A DNA stretch of 64,000 nucleotides, from contig CAMKPZ010000002.1 in assembly GCA_946414805.1 (NCBI GenBank), positions 62,001-126,000 on the forward strand. The letters run 5' to 3'. Origin of the DNA: an uncultured Bacteroidales bacterium. GTDB taxonomy: Bacteria > Bacteroidota > Bacteroidia > Bacteroidales > Paludibacteraceae. Position numbers and translations under genes: made by a program. Below are positions 8,528-17,018 of the stretch, one piece after another; the first letter of the stretch is position 1, and the number at the start of each line of letters is the position of its first letter. The notes under the pieces were generated by a model, which did not search any database, was not told where the DNA came from, and saw only the letters and a list, made by a program, of their open reading frames with translations.

Positions 8528-8559
8528 CAAAATTACTGCTTTTTTTTGACATGTGCAAA
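8528..8559 (-). promoter_or_regulatory. Minus-strand promoter upstream of the ispG-tRNA gap
   Basis: TTTG (8556-8559) and TAATTTTG (8528-8535) are 20 bp apart and contain CACATGTC and an A tract. It points toward ispG, 300 bp away, across the tRNA gene in antisense. It may be the ispG promoter or may make an antisense transcript; the bases just before the ispG ATG do not contain a clear TAnnTTTG. Confidence 0.55.
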
Positions 8560-8595
8560 TAATTGGAGCAGAATATGAAAATAAAATGCATCCAT

Positions 8596-8628
8596 TCTCG
8601 CGACCATCTCGCGACCATTATTGACATC
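8596..8628. repeat. 11-bp tandem repeat
   Basis: Two exact units TCTCGCGACCA followed in phase by TTATTGACATC. It lies in the gene-free stretch 8477-8788, which otherwise holds one promoter and one terminator. Confidence 0.6.
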
Positions 8629-8678
8629 TCTATAGGGTGCTTTTGCTCAGGCGGAGAAAATTCTAAATCCCATACTGC

Positions 8679-8704
8679 AAAAAACCGCCCGTCGCAGGGC
8701 GGTT
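8679..8704 (-). terminator. Terminator of the sigma-factor operon
   Basis: Stem AACCGCCC/GGGCGGTT with loop GTCGCA; on the minus strand it is followed by TTTTTT. It lies 85 bp downstream of the stop codon at 8789. Confidence 0.8.
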
Positions 8705-8788
8705 AGGTAAGGTATGAAGAAATATACCTTGGTTGAGTTTCGTTTCGTATTAACTGATTGTCACAGGGCGGTGGAATCATAAAGCAGG

Positions 8789-9214
8789 TTATTCTTCTTT
8801 CCAGTTATCCTCGGTCGGGTGTTGTTTCTTTGCTAGGCGCAATTCTACGAGGAATGAACATAACATTCCTATACCGACACCAAAGGCAACTATCAGCCAA
8901 AAATAGATGCTTTTTGTACTAACATCAGCCAGCCAGTCAATACCTGCTCCGAGACCTACACCGAGCAACATGCAAGCGAAGCGAAGGTTACCGACATCAA
9001 TCGTGCCGGGCTTTGGCGCTTTCTTCGGTTCGTCGATAAGTAACTTAGCCGTTTCCGGATCCGTCTTGTTCTCAATAATGAGCTGGCGGATTTCTTTCTC
9101 CTGCTGATTCTTTTTCATCTTTTTGAGAAATACCATGATGATTACGACAATGGGAATACCAAGGGATAAAATGACTGCCATTAAAGGGGTCATTACTGCT
9201 AAAGTTCCTTCCAT
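8789..9214 (-). CDS. DUF6249-like membrane protein
   Basis: Predicted inner-membrane protein of 141 residues starting MEGTLAVMTPLMAVIL. An N-terminal membrane segment (MTPLMAVILSLGIPIVVIIMV) is followed by a basic cytoplasmic linker (KKMKKNQQEKEIRQLIIENK) and two further membrane segments near the C terminus (FACMLLGVGLGAGIDWL; IYFWLIVAFGVGIGML). This layout is typical of the DUF6249 family, which in Bacteroidetes often follows an ECF sigma gene and a small membrane protein, as here. An alternative ATG at 9241 would add nine residues. Function unknown; the context suggests an envelope-stress unit. Confidence 0.7.
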   Translation of the reverse strand: MEGTLAVMTPLMAVILSLGIPIVVIIMVFLKKMKKNQQEKEIRQLIIENKTDPETAKLLIDEPKKAPKPGTIDVGNLRFACMLLGVGLGAGIDWLADVSTKSIYFWLIVAFGVGIGMLCSFLVELRLAKKQHPTEDNWKEE

Positions 9215-9303
9215 AATTGTATAATTTAAAATGTTTAACACTATTGTTTATTCGGGCTACCGGTCTGCCCTTCTATTTATATGATACGCGGAGTGCAGAA
9301 AGG

Positions 9304-9621
9304 TTACACCTCCGGCGAAAAATAATGCAAGCGTTGCGCTGCCAGAGCAAGAACGGTAGCAACGGGGATAGCTATGCAAACGGTTTGCAGCTGCTCCGGC
9401 ATTTCCGGCATGAATAGGAACAGCGCATAGATATACAGCACTACCGCTACCGGCAGACCGAAACAGAGACCGAGCAGTTTAGTCCATTTGCGCAAGGTCT
9501 TGAGGCGCATGTCGCGGCGTACGGTGCGCATAACCTGACGGTTTATCTGCTCCACCGCCTTGTGCTGCTGTGCGGACTGCTGAAACAGCGTGTCCAATTC
9601 GTAATCAGTTATTGTTTCCAT
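9304..9621 (-). CDS. Small membrane protein, possible sigma-factor partner
   Basis: Encodes 105 residues from METITDYELDTLF (a second ATG lies two codons upstream). A soluble basic N-terminal part (INRQVMRTVRRDMRLKTLRKW) precedes two membrane segments (LLGLCFGLPVAVVLYIYALFLF and TVCIAIPVATVLALAAQ). It overlaps the end of the sigma gene by 17 bp, so the two are co-translated. The layout (cytoplasmic N terminus, membrane C terminus, overlap with an ECF gene) fits an anti-sigma factor, but no zinc-binding anti-sigma motif is visible, so this is only inference. Confidence 0.65.
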   Translation of the reverse strand: METITDYELDTLFQQSAQQHKAVEQINRQVMRTVRRDMRLKTLRKWTKLLGLCFGLPVAVVLYIYALFLFMPEMPEQLQTVCIAIPVATVLALAAQRLHYFSPEV

Positions 9622-10165
9622 GTTCAATCTTTTTCTTTAGTCTTTCTCTGATGCGGAAAAGCCGCACTTTGATATTGTTTTCCGTCTGTCCGAGCCGTTC
9701 TGCGATGGCTTGCAGCGGAACTCCGTCATAATAGTGCCACCGGATGATCTGTCGGTCGGCTTCAGGCAGTTGCGTAATCGCTTGTTCCAAGGCTAGCAGA
9801 TGTTCTTCCCTTTGCTCGTTGTATGTCTCATCGGCAATATCCGCCAAGTCCGTTGTACTTTGTACATCGTCAAATCGTATATTCCCTCGTCGCTTTTCTT
9901 TCTCCAAGAGGCGCAAGCCGATATGATTGGCAATAATCGTAACCCACGCACCGAAATCGCCTCCACGCCACGAATCCAGTTGTTTGTAGGCTTGTATGAA
10001 TGCCAGTTGTGTCACTTCTGCGGCATCCTCCTCGTCATGCATGAGCCTTAAGGCAGCATTGTACACCGGCAGAGAGTAGCGTTGCATCAACGTGTCAAAC
10101 GCACGCGAATCGTTCTCGCGCAGCACTTGCCTAATCAGTTCTATGTCAGATACATTGCCCTTCAC
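9605..10165 (-). CDS. ECF-family RNA polymerase sigma factor
   Basis: A 186-residue sigma-70 family factor with region 2 (DSRAFDTLMQRYSLPVYNAA ... EEDAAEVTQLAFIQAYKQL, DFGAWVTIIANHIGLRLLEK) and region 4 helix-turn-helix (LPEADRQIIRWHYYDG ... IAERLGQTENNIKVRLFRIR). The start is GTG at 10165. A TGTAAC-type promoter lies directly upstream, suggesting autoregulation. First gene of a three-gene operon with two membrane proteins; the divergent neighbour is a DegQ-type protease, so the locus probably answers envelope stress. Confidence 0.92.
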   Translation of the reverse strand: MKGNVSDIELIRQVLRENDSRAFDTLMQRYSLPVYNAALRLMHDEEDAAEVTQLAFIQAYKQLDSWRGGDFGAWVTIIANHIGLRLLEKEKRRGNIRFDDVQSTTDLADIADETYNEQREEHLLALEQAITQLPEADRQIIRWHYYDGVPLQAIAERLGQTENNIKVRLFRIRERLKKKIEHGNNN

Positions 10166-10175
10166 CTACAAATAA

Positions 10176-10201
10176 GAGACAGGAATCATCAAAAGGTTAC
10201 A
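10176..10201 (-). promoter_or_regulatory. Probable ECF-type promoter of the sigma gene
   Basis: On the minus strand TGTAACC (10195-10201) and TGTCTC (10176-10181) are 13 bp apart. TGTAAC plus a downstream TCTC/GTCT element is the form I associate with autoregulated Bacteroidetes ECF genes. No TAnnTTTG box is present here. Confidence 0.55.
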
Positions 10202-10311
10202 CGAAAATACAATAAAAATTGGTACCCCGCAAACTTTTCCTTTACAATTCCTGTTCTACCGTGTACAAATACTATGCCGTGCGCGTCTGCGCATATATTA
10301 TTTCTTTTCTT

Positions 10312-10327
10312 TGGCACGGAGTTTGTA
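10312..10327 (+). promoter_or_regulatory. Candidate sigma-54 (RpoN) promoter of degQ
   Basis: TGGCACG (10312-10318), four bases, then TTGTA (10323-10327). This matches the -24/-12 consensus TGGCACGnnnnTTGCW at every fixed position except T for C in the -12 element, with exact spacing. It lies 33 bp before the degQ ATG. Confidence 0.55.
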
Positions 10328-10360
10328 ACAGAGTACTTGCAACTAAAATTATTCGGAACT

Positions 10361-11857
10361 ATGAAAAAGATATTCAAAACACTGGGCATTGGGCTGCTCA
10401 TCGCAGCCGTCAGCGCCGCAACAACACTCGCCGTGCTACGGCTAAATGAAAAATTAAAAATTACGAATTACGAATTGACCAGTTTGGGTGCCGGCAAGGA
10501 TTCTTTGTCTGTGCCGACAGCCTACAGCCGCTTTGCGTCTCTGCCGCAGGCTGGAGAGACGGATTTTACCCAGGCTGCCGAGCTATCTGTCAATGCCGTA
10601 GTCCACGTCAAGACGACTTACCGCAACCAGGTCTCCTCGCAGCAGATGGACCTCTTTGAGTTCTTCTTCGGCCGTCCGGGACAGCAACGCGAGATGCCGG
10701 CGCAGCAGGCGTCCGGTTCGGGTGTCATCATCTCCGAGGACGGTTATATCGTCACCAACAACCATGTCATCGACCGTGCGGACCAGATTCAGGTGGTCCT
10801 CAACGACAAACGCGAATACACGGCTACGCTGGTCGGCACTGACCCGAACACCGACATCGCGCTCCTGAAAATCGAAGAGACAGGGCTGCCGGTAATCCTG
10901 ATGGGCAACTCCGATGACCTGCGTGTCGGCGAATGGGTGCTTGCGGTCGGCAATCCGTTTAACCTGACTTCGACCGTCACGGCGGGTATCGTGTCCGCCA
11001 AAGCGCGTAACATCAATATCCTCAACGCCGAGATGAAGATTGAGTCGTTCATCCAGACCGACGCAGCCGTCAACCCCGGCAACTCCGGCGGTGCGCTGGT
11101 GAACACCCGCGGCGAGTTGGTAGGTATCAATACCGCCATCGCTTCGCAGACAGGTTCGTACTCGGGCTATAGTTTTGCGGTGCCGACAAGTATCGTGCAG
11201 AAAGTAGTGAGCGACATCCGCCAGTACGGCGTCGTGCAACGCGCTATCCTCGGCGTGCAGATGCGTGAGATCACTTCCGAACTGAAGAAAGAGAAAAACC
11301 TGACAACCCTCCAAGGGGCGTACGTGGAACGCGTTGTGCCGGATGGCGCGGCAGAGAAAGCAGGCATCAAGAGCGGCGATGTGATCACGCGTGTTGACGA
11401 TGCGGATGTCAAGACCGGCACCGACCTGCAGGAACATATCGGGCGTCACCGTCCGGGCGATGTGGTGAGTGTGATGCTGCTCCGCGACGGCAAGACCATG
11501 ACCGTTCGGGCAACGCTTACCAACCGCGAAGGCGGTACGGGTGTTATCTCTGCCGAGGACAAAGCGTCCATCTTGGGTGCCACCTTCTCCGAACTGACCG
11601 ATGCGCAGAAAGAGCGCTTGGGTATCAACTACGGCTTGCAGATCAAGTCGCTCAAGGCGGGCAAACTGAAGAGTGCCGGTGTTCCCTCGGACTTCATCAT
11701 CCTGAAGGTCAACAACCGCTCCGTGCGCACCGAAGAAGACCTTGACGACATCGTCCGCCGTGCCAACTCCGCCTCCGAGCGCGACCGCGTCCTCTTCATC
11801 ACCGGCTGCACGCCACAAGGCAGAGTACGGTATTATGCCGTCAATCTGGCAGAGTAG
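10361..11857 (+). CDS. degQ: Periplasmic serine protease, DegQ/HtrA family
   Basis: Envelope chaperone-protease of 498 residues. A signal/anchor MKKIFKTLGIGLLIAAVSAA starts at the ATG at 10361; longer in-frame readings upstream have no such signal. Trypsin-like catalytic triad: H135 in TNNHVID, D165 in NTDIALLKI, S242 in NPGNSGGALV. Two PDZ domains follow (GAYVERVVPDGAAEKAGIKS; about 400-498, with GVPSDFIILKVN). Residues 30-39 (KLKITNYEL) are encoded by four heptamers at 10449-10476. A likely sigma-54 promoter precedes it, and the divergent ECF operon strengthens a stress-response role. Confidence 0.95.
   Translation: MKKIFKTLGIGLLIAAVSAATTLAVLRLNEKLKITNYELTSLGAGKDSLSVPTAYSRFASLPQAGETDFTQAAELSVNAVVHVKTTYRNQVSSQQMDLFEFFFGRPGQQREMPAQQASGSGVIISEDGYIVTNNHVIDRADQIQVVLNDKREYTATLVGTDPNTDIALLKIEETGLPVILMGNSDDLRVGEWVLAVGNPFNLTSTVTAGIVSAKARNINILNAEMKIESFIQTDAAVNPGNSGGALVNTRGELVGINTAIASQTGSYSGYSFAVPTSIVQKVVSDIRQYGVVQRAILGVQMREITSELKKEKNLTTLQGAYVERVVPDGAAEKAGIKSGDVITRVDDADVKTGTDLQEHIGRHRPGDVVSVMLLRDGKTMTVRATLTNREGGTGVISAEDKASILGATFSELTDAQKERLGINYGLQIKSLKAGKLKSAGVPSDFIILKVNNRSVRTEEDLDDIVRRANSASERDRVLFITGCTPQGRVRYYAVNLAE
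10449..10476. repeat. Heptamer array inside degQ
   Basis: AAAAATT twice, then ACGAATT twice. It encodes the segment just after the signal/anchor, in frame. Confidence 0.85.
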
Positions 11858-11864
11858 AGATGTA

Positions 11865-11984
11865 CGATTATTAAGATTTAGAATGATAAATGGGGCGAAA
11901 TCGCCCCATTTATCGTCTCGTATGTTTCTCGTACGTGAGTCGTACGCGGCAGGTCGGTGCCAAAAGTGACGATTATTAAGAATT
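11865..11984. repeat. Composite repeat: CGATTATTAAGATT motif, hairpin and 11-bp array
   Basis: CGATTATTAAGATT at 11865-11878 and CGATTATTAAGAATT at 11970-11984 flank a 14-bp perfect hairpin (11885-11898 with 11901-11914) and four 11-bp units at 11913-11956 (TCGTCTCGTAT, GTTTCTCGTAC, GTGAGTCGTAC, GCGGCAGGTCG). The hairpin, 28 bp after the degQ stop, may act as its terminator. Nothing coding is seen in 11985-12097. Confidence 0.75.
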
Positions 11985-12097
11985 AAATCTAGTAAACACA
12001 GTATTTGGGAAGAAGGAGAAATACAGGGTATATAAAAATAACTCCATAATTGATGATTGTAATATAAAACAGGCGAAAAGACATGGGTACATTAACG

Positions 12098-12559
12098 CTA
12101 ATATATACGCCTAATCCATCTTTTTTCGTCTCCTATTCCCCATTGTACATGCCACATTCTACCATCAGTTTTATCTATCAAAATGAATTGGTACATATTA
12201 TTTGTAGAATATAACTCAAATGAATTAGACCCATACCCCCAACCATAAGAAAGGTCTGTGTCGTTAATAGTCCAAGTTCCTTCTTTATTCATATCATCCA
12301 AATGCCATTGAACCTGCCATATTTTTCCTGTTTTTGTATCTAATTTGAGTAAATTGTATAGATTTTCTGTTTTATACATTTTGAAACGATTCTTTAGAGA
12401 CAAATCAATATCAAGTATCTCAAGTCTCTGCTCTATACTTTCTAATCGTTCATCAATGGTTGGCTGTTTTATGGTATCAACTTTTGCGCTAATCGAATCC
12501 GTTTGCGCGAAGCAGAATGATGCAAAAAACACCAAAAATAAAGTCAGTTTTGTTCTCAT
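12098..12559 (-). CDS. Secreted hypothetical protein with an internal repeat
   Basis: A 153-residue protein with a cleavable signal peptide MRTKLTLFLVFFASFCFAQ. A coiled segment follows (DERLESIEQRLEILDIDLS). The C-terminal half contains two related units, LLKLDTKTGKIWQVQWHLDD and FILIDKTDGRMWHVQW, a W-rich blade-like repeat that packs against the word WHVQWG. I do not know the family. It lies 8 bp downstream of the next minus-strand gene, so the two are probably co-transcribed. Confidence 0.75.
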   Translation of the reverse strand: MRTKLTLFLVFFASFCFAQTDSISAKVDTIKQPTIDERLESIEQRLEILDIDLSLKNRFKMYKTENLYNLLKLDTKTGKIWQVQWHLDDMNKEGTWTINDTDLSYGWGYGSNSFELYSTNNMYQFILIDKTDGRMWHVQWGIGDEKRWIRRIY

Positions 12560-12567
12560 ATTGTGTT

Positions 12568-13257
12568 TTATAAATTAGTTTCTCTTTCTTTTAATATCGG
12601 TATCGAAAGCATTGCTGGTAATCCTCCGCATAATGAGGAAAACATCCGTGCTTCCTCTATTCTATCATTATATTCATCATTCAACGACTTACGGTAATCA
12701 GACATATCTTCGTGATTGATAAATGTCTTGTAAGTCGTGTGTCCTTCAGGGGTACTTTGACCAAAAATAGCACCATCATAACACAAATCCATCACATCGC
12801 AATCATCTCCATCTTTACGTTGGAAATCTCCATTTCTATGCTCCGTTACATTGCGTGTAAAAAATTCCTTGATAACATCGATCCCATCTAAGTTCAGTCT
12901 CAGTCTCTCTTTATATCGCTTAAATAGATGAGGAGAATATAAACTAACAACCTTTTTAATTCCGAATGCCATTGATATTTGTAGAGCAAATGCTCCACGT
13001 GAGCTATTGATTAACGCAAAGAATGTAGGACCTCCTAAAAAATTGTCTTTACTCCTGAATTCATAGTGGATGATATATGTATTGTTTCGCTCTGTCGTTC
13101 GTTTGGCAAAAATGTGGCAGGGATATTTGGCCTTCCCTCTGCGAGCATTTTTGCATAGTTTACCCTCAAACATTGTTTTTGACAATGAATGTAAATCTAA
13201 TTCATCCTTGCTGTATTCTTTGAGAATTTCATCATATGTCATTGTAAGGGTGTACAT
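12568..13257 (-). CDS. Hypothetical protein (229 aa)
   Basis: Soluble, basic protein without signal peptide or membrane segment. Features that can be read: KNARRGKAKYPCHIFAKRT, GGPTFFALINSSRGAFALQ, and YSPHLFKRYKERLRLNLDG followed by VTEHRNGD. The H..RY.ER pattern recurs in uncharacterised accessory-genome proteins, but I do not recognise a domain. A second ATG five codons in (13242) is possible. The 5' leader contains the 42-bp element also found in the putative RNA at 19.6 kb. Confidence 0.65.
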   Translation of the reverse strand: MYTLTMTYDEILKEYSKDELDLHSLSKTMFEGKLCKNARRGKAKYPCHIFAKRTTERNNTYIIHYEFRSKDNFLGGPTFFALINSSRGAFALQISMAFGIKKVVSLYSPHLFKRYKERLRLNLDGIDVIKEFFTRNVTEHRNGDFQRKDGDDCDVMDLCYDGAIFGQSTPEGHTTYKTFINHEDMSDYRKSLNDEYNDRIEEARMFSSLCGGLPAMLSIPILKERETNL

Positions 13258-13265
13258 ATTGCTAC

Positions 13266-13306
13266 GCGCTTGTCTTTCTCCTGTTTAGCGTCTCGGAGAG
13301 GGACGA
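13266..13306 (-). promoter_or_regulatory. Leader element shared with the RNA at 19.6 kb
   Basis: The plus-strand text CGCTTGTCTTT, a variable stretch, then CGTCTCGGAGAGGGACGAT recurs at 19643-19684. It lies just upstream of the 229-residue gene and would be in its 5' leader. Confidence 0.6.
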
Positions 13307-13338
13307 TATGTTATATTGTTTTTTTATCTGTTGTTTAG

Positions 13339-13393
13339 TAATCCTGTGCTTATCCCGAACTTGTCCTGTACTTGTCCTGTTCTTTGCCATTCC
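13339..13393. repeat. 11-bp tandem array abutting the leuS stop codon
   Basis: Five units in phase: TAATCCTGTGC, TTATCCCGAAC, TTGTCCTGTAC, TTGTCCTGTTC, TTTGCCATTCC. The leuS stop begins at the next base. Confidence 0.8.
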
Positions 13394-16276
13394 TTACATC
13401 ACAATATTGACAATCCGGCCGGGGACGACGATGATCTTCTTCGGCATATTGCCGGCAAGATATTTGGATGTGTCTTCGTGTGCAAGAACAAGTTTCTCCA
13501 CTTCCTCTTTCGGGGTGTCCTTCGGGCACTCAAGCGTGAAACGCACCTTGCCGTTGAACTGAACAGGGTATTTCTGCGTATCCTCAACCAAGTACGCCTC
13601 GTTGCACTCCGGCCATTCGGCATTCACAACAAAGGAACGAACCTCATCTAAACTAGCTTGAAGGTCAATGAAATTTTCTGAGGAAACTTTCTTGCTGATT
13701 GCTTGGCAACGGTGCCATGCTTCCTCTGCAATATGCGGGGCGTACGGCGCTAACAGAACCGCAATCGGTTCAAGAATCGCGCGTTTGTTGCACTTGAGCG
13801 CGGACAGTTCGTTCTGCGCGATCATGAACGCCGGAATAGAGGTGTTGAACGAGAAGTTCTCGATGTCCCACGTGATCTTCTTAATGAGCTTGTGCAGACT
13901 CCGCAATTCTTCTTTTGTCGGCTCCTCGTCCGTGATGTTCTCGTACATGTTCCAGAGACGTTTGAGGAAACGGTGCACGCCGTCAATACCGTTGGTGTCC
14001 CACGGTTTGGACATCTCCAGCGGACCGAGGAACATCTCATACAGACGCAGCGTGTCGGCGCCGAACTTGGCAATCACGTCATCCGGATTGACCACATTGA
14101 ACATCGACTTGCTCATTTTCTCTACCGCCCAGCCGCAGATATATTGTTTCGCGCCGGCGATGTAGCCCGTCAGTTCGGACGATGTGCCGTCTGCAAAAAC
14201 GAACTCGGCGTTCTTGAATTCCGGCATCCATGCGCGGAAGGCGTTGATGTCCAGCACGTCGTTGTTGACGATGTTCACGTTCACGTGAATAGGCTGCACT
14301 TTGCCCTTATATTCGGGGTTCTCGATGAGGTTGTAACTGATATAGAGGTTGCCCGTCGCGCCTTCGCCTATATAGCGATAGACGAAGTTCGAGCGACCTT
14401 GAATCATACCCTGGTTGATGAGTTTCTTGAACGGTTCGTCCTCGCAGATATAGCCGAGGTCGTACAGGAACTTGTTCCAGAAACGGCTGTAAATCAGGTG
14501 TCCCGTAGCGTGCTCGGAACCGCCCAGATACAGATCCACCTGACGCCAATAAGCATTCACATCCTTATCGACAAGCGCTTGGTCGTTGTGCGGGTCCATG
14601 TAACGCAGGTAGTACGCTGACGAACCTGCAAATCCCGGCATCGTGCAGAGTTCCAGGGGGAAGACGGACTTGTTGTCAATCAGCGATTTATCTACTACCT
14701 TTTTGTTCGCTTCGTCCCATGCCCAGATAGCGGCGTTGCCCAGCGGCGGTTCGCCTGTCTCGGTGGGCTTGAAGTCCGACACCTCCGGCAGTTCCAGCGG
14801 CAGGCACTCTTCCGGCAGGGTGTAAGGCATGCCGTCTTTGTAGTATATCGGGAACGGTTCGCCCCAGTAACGCTGGCGACTGAAGATAGCGTCACGGAGA
14901 CGGTAGTTGACTTTCACACGGCCGATACCCGTGTTCGTGATATATTCCTTCATGGCTTGGATGGCCTCTTTGACCTCCATGCCGTTGAGGAAACCGGAGT
15001 TGATCATCTTGCCCTCTTTGGCGTCGAACGACTCTTCGGAGACGTCTGCGCCTTCAATCAGCGGAATAATCGGCAGGTTGAAATGTTTGGCGAAGGCGTA
15101 GTCGCGGCTGTCGTGTGCCGGCACTGCCATGATAGCACCTGTGCCGTAGCCCGCGAGCACGTAATCGGAGATATAAATAGGTATCTCGCCTTGCGTCAGC
15201 GGATTGATGGCATAGGAGCCTGTGAACACACCCGTCACTTTTCTATCTGCAATACGCTCACGTTCCGTACGGTTCTTGCATCGCGCCAGATAAGCGTCCA
15301 CTTCCGCTTTCTGTTCCGGCGTTACGACGCGGTTGACATACTCGCTCTCCGGCGCCAACACCATGAATGTCACGCCATATATCGTGTCCGCACGGGTGGT
15401 GAAGATGGTCATTGGAAATTCATCCTTCGTACCTCGTACATCTGTCCTTCGTACATAAAAGTTCATTTCTGCTCCTTCGCTGCGACCGATCCAGTTGCGC
15501 TGGGTCTCTTTGAGGCTCTCGGTCCAGTCGATGCGGTCCAAGCCCTCCAACAGACGGCCTGCATAAGCACTCACGCGCAGACACCACTGGCGCATCACAC
15601 GCTGCTCCACGGGATATCCGCCGCGGACGGAGAGACCTTCGGAAACCTCGTCATTGGCAAGCACCGTGCCGAGTTTCGGACACCAATTGACCTTGGTGTC
15701 TGCGAGGTACGCGATACGGTAGTTCATCAGTCGTTCCTGTTTCTCGCGCTCGGAAAGTGCCGCCCATTTCGGGTCGTTGGCTTCGAACTCAGCAATCAGT
15801 TTGCTAATCGGCTGTGCTTTCTGGGTCTTGGGGTCGAAATAACTATTGAACATCTGCACGAACGCCCACTGGGTCCATTTGTAGAACTTCGGATCGCAGG
15901 TACGCACCTCACGGTTCCAGTCGTAGCAGAAACCGATTTTCTTGAGTTGCTCGATATAGCGGTCAATGTTCTTGAAGGTGGTCTCCTGCGGGTGCGTACC
16001 GGTCTGAATGGCATACTGCTCCGCCGGCAGACCGTAACTGTCAAAACCCATCGGGTGCAACACGTTAAAGCCTTTCAACCGTTTGTAACGGCTATAAATA
16101 TCGTTGGCGATGTAGCCTAACGGGTGACCGACATGCAGTCCCGCTCCCGAAGGATAAGGGAACATATCCAACACATAGTAGTGCGGCTTGTCGGACTCGT
16201 TGGAAACGGTATAAACGCCGTTCTCTTCCCATGCCTTTTGCCACTTCTTCTCAATCTCTGAAAAATTATATTCCAT
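13394..16276 (-). CDS. leuS: Leucine--tRNA ligase
   Basis: Charges tRNA-Leu. It has 960 residues from [20 protein letters not shown], the standard bacterial LeuRS N terminus; upstream in-frame codons fall in the promoter and are rejected. Class I signatures are present: HVGH at 48-51 and KMSKS at 720-724. The CP1 editing domain lies between ([19 protein letters not shown]). The C terminus ends [17 protein letters not shown] as expected. Residues about 275-286 ([12 protein letters not shown]) are encoded by a heptamer array and look like an insertion at the editing-domain boundary. Confidence 0.97.
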   Translation of the reverse strand: MEYNFSEIEKKWQKAWEENGVYTVSNESDKPHYYVLDMFPYPSGAGLHVGHPLGYIANDIYSRYKRLKGFNVLHPMGFDSYGLPAEQYAIQTGTHPQETTFKNIDRYIEQLKKIGFCYDWNREVRTCDPKFYKWTQWAFVQMFNSYFDPKTQKAQPISKLIAEFEANDPKWAALSEREKQERLMNYRIAYLADTKVNWCPKLGTVLANDEVSEGLSVRGGYPVEQRVMRQWCLRVSAYAGRLLEGLDRIDWTESLKETQRNWIGRSEGAEMNFYVRRTDVRGTKDEFPMTIFTTRADTIYGVTFMVLAPESEYVNRVVTPEQKAEVDAYLARCKNRTERERIADRKVTGVFTGSYAINPLTQGEIPIYISDYVLAGYGTGAIMAVPAHDSRDYAFAKHFNLPIIPLIEGADVSEESFDAKEGKMINSGFLNGMEVKEAIQAMKEYITNTGIGRVKVNYRLRDAIFSRQRYWGEPFPIYYKDGMPYTLPEECLPLELPEVSDFKPTETGEPPLGNAAIWAWDEANKKVVDKSLIDNKSVFPLELCTMPGFAGSSAYYLRYMDPHNDQALVDKDVNAYWRQVDLYLGGSEHATGHLIYSRFWNKFLYDLGYICEDEPFKKLINQGMIQGRSNFVYRYIGEGATGNLYISYNLIENPEYKGKVQPIHVNVNIVNNDVLDINAFRAWMPEFKNAEFVFADGTSSELTGYIAGAKQYICGWAVEKMSKSMFNVVNPDDVIAKFGADTLRLYEMFLGPLEMSKPWDTNGIDGVHRFLKRLWNMYENITDEEPTKEELRSLHKLIKKITWDIENFSFNTSIPAFMIAQNELSALKCNKRAILEPIAVLLAPYAPHIAEEAWHRCQAISKKVSSENFIDLQASLDEVRSFVVNAEWPECNEAYLVEDTQKYPVQFNGKVRFTLECPKDTPKEEVEKLVLAHEDTSKYLAGNMPKKIIVVPGRIVNIVM
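15421..15455. repeat. Heptamer array inside leuS
   Basis: Units of 7 bp: CATCCTT, CGTACCT, CGTACAT, CTGTCCT, TCGTACA. It is in frame and encodes an extra loop. Confidence 0.7.
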
Positions 16277-16297
16277 ACTTAAAAACAAATTTGCGTG

Positions 16298-16328
16298 CAA
16301 ATTTACTACTTTTTTTTGACATACACAA
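16298..16328 (-). promoter_or_regulatory. Promoter of leuS
   Basis: On the minus strand TTG (16326-16328), then TGTATGTC, an A tract and GTAG, then TAAATTTG (16298-16305). The gap is 20 bp, and the ATG follows about 20 nt downstream. Confidence 0.8.
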
Positions 16329-16436
16329 GTAAATAGGCAAAAAAGCGTTTCTGAACAAACTTTTTTGCTGAACAGAATGAAAAACTTCTCCTTTTCAAAG
16401 AAAATGAAGAAAAATGAAAGAAAATGTTCGCAAGAC

Positions 16437-16467
16437 TTGCTCAAGTCGAAAATATTATGTAATTTTG
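16437..16467 (+). promoter_or_regulatory. Orphan plus-strand promoter
   Basis: TTG (16437-16439) and TAATTTTG (16460-16467) with exactly 20 bp between. No recognisable gene follows on this strand. Confidence 0.6.
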
Positions 16468-16650
16468 CACCGCAATTCCGAAATTGCATAAAAATAGGTA
16501 TCGCTAAGGCACAACAATTCTACATCCCACGCCGTGTCTATGGCGGCGATTTCGAGAATACCGCCGGCGATATAAGGCTTCTAAGGTATGACCATGTAGA
16601 GAAGCTATTTGAATAGACACCACGGGGGCACAATGTGCCACCCGTGCATA
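16468..16650 (+). other. Possible small transcript of unknown nature
   Basis: The stretch follows the promoter at 16437-16467 and ends with a strong hairpin, CACGGG...CCCGTG enclosing GGCACA/TGTGCC (16620-16646), but no T run. An open frame reads IPRRVYGGDFENTAGDIRLL to a TAG at about 16616, yet it has no plausible start codon after the predicted transcription start. It could be a non-coding RNA or a gene remnant. An inner inverted repeat, GGCGGCGAT with ACCGCCGGCG, is also seen. Confidence 0.35.
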
Positions 16651-16660
16651 TTCTAATTGC

Positions 16661-16960
16661 CGATTATTAAGATTTTGACATGTAGGAGTCAAGTAAGACT
16701 ATAATAAGACTTATGTAAGAGTTAAGTAAGACTTTAAACCTATTCATAATCGCCCATTTTCACTCCGAAAAATGTACGATTATTAAGATTCGGACATTGT
16801 TCCAACATCTCTCTAACCTCTGCGCAACGTCAGCGTAACCTCTGCTATCTGGAACGATCTTGGACCGATGTCGAAAGGAATACGATTGTTAAGAATAAGG
16901 AATAGAACGCCACTTAATATAACAGCAGTCAATCAGCCACTCTCGTGCCACTCTCGCGCT
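16661..16960. repeat. Three composite units: CGATTATTAAGATT motif plus 11-bp arrays
   Basis: The motif occurs at 16661-16674, 16777-16790 and, slightly changed (CGATTGTTAAGAAT), at 16883-16896. Each is followed by an 11-bp-period array: 16682-16736 (GTAGGAGTCAA, GTAAGACTATA, ATAAGACTTAT, GTAAGAGTTAA, GTAAGACTTTA), about 16805-16870 (ACATCTCTCTA, ACCTCTGCGCA, ACGTCAGCGTA and three more) and 16928-16960 (GTCAATCAGCC, ACTCTCGTGCC, ACTCTCGCGCT). The spacing of motifs is 116 and 106 bp. It fills most of the gene-free stretch between leuS and the gene at 17019. Confidence 0.85.
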
Positions 16961-17018
16961 ACATAGAATATGTCACATGGGATTGTAGAATATTAAGCCA
17001 ATAGGATTATTTGCTCTT

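Noticed and set aside
10583..11818. Long antisense frame (411 codons) across degQ
   Set aside because: High-GC codon bias of degQ keeps the opposite strand open; the protein is certain on the plus strand with its full catalytic triad, and the antisense reading has no recognisable domain.
14957..16120. Long antisense frame (387 codons) within leuS
   Set aside because: It is the shadow of a clear LeuRS gene; no signal, domain or promoter supports it. The same applies to antisense frames in tkt, serS, DUF4301 and the surface-protein genes.
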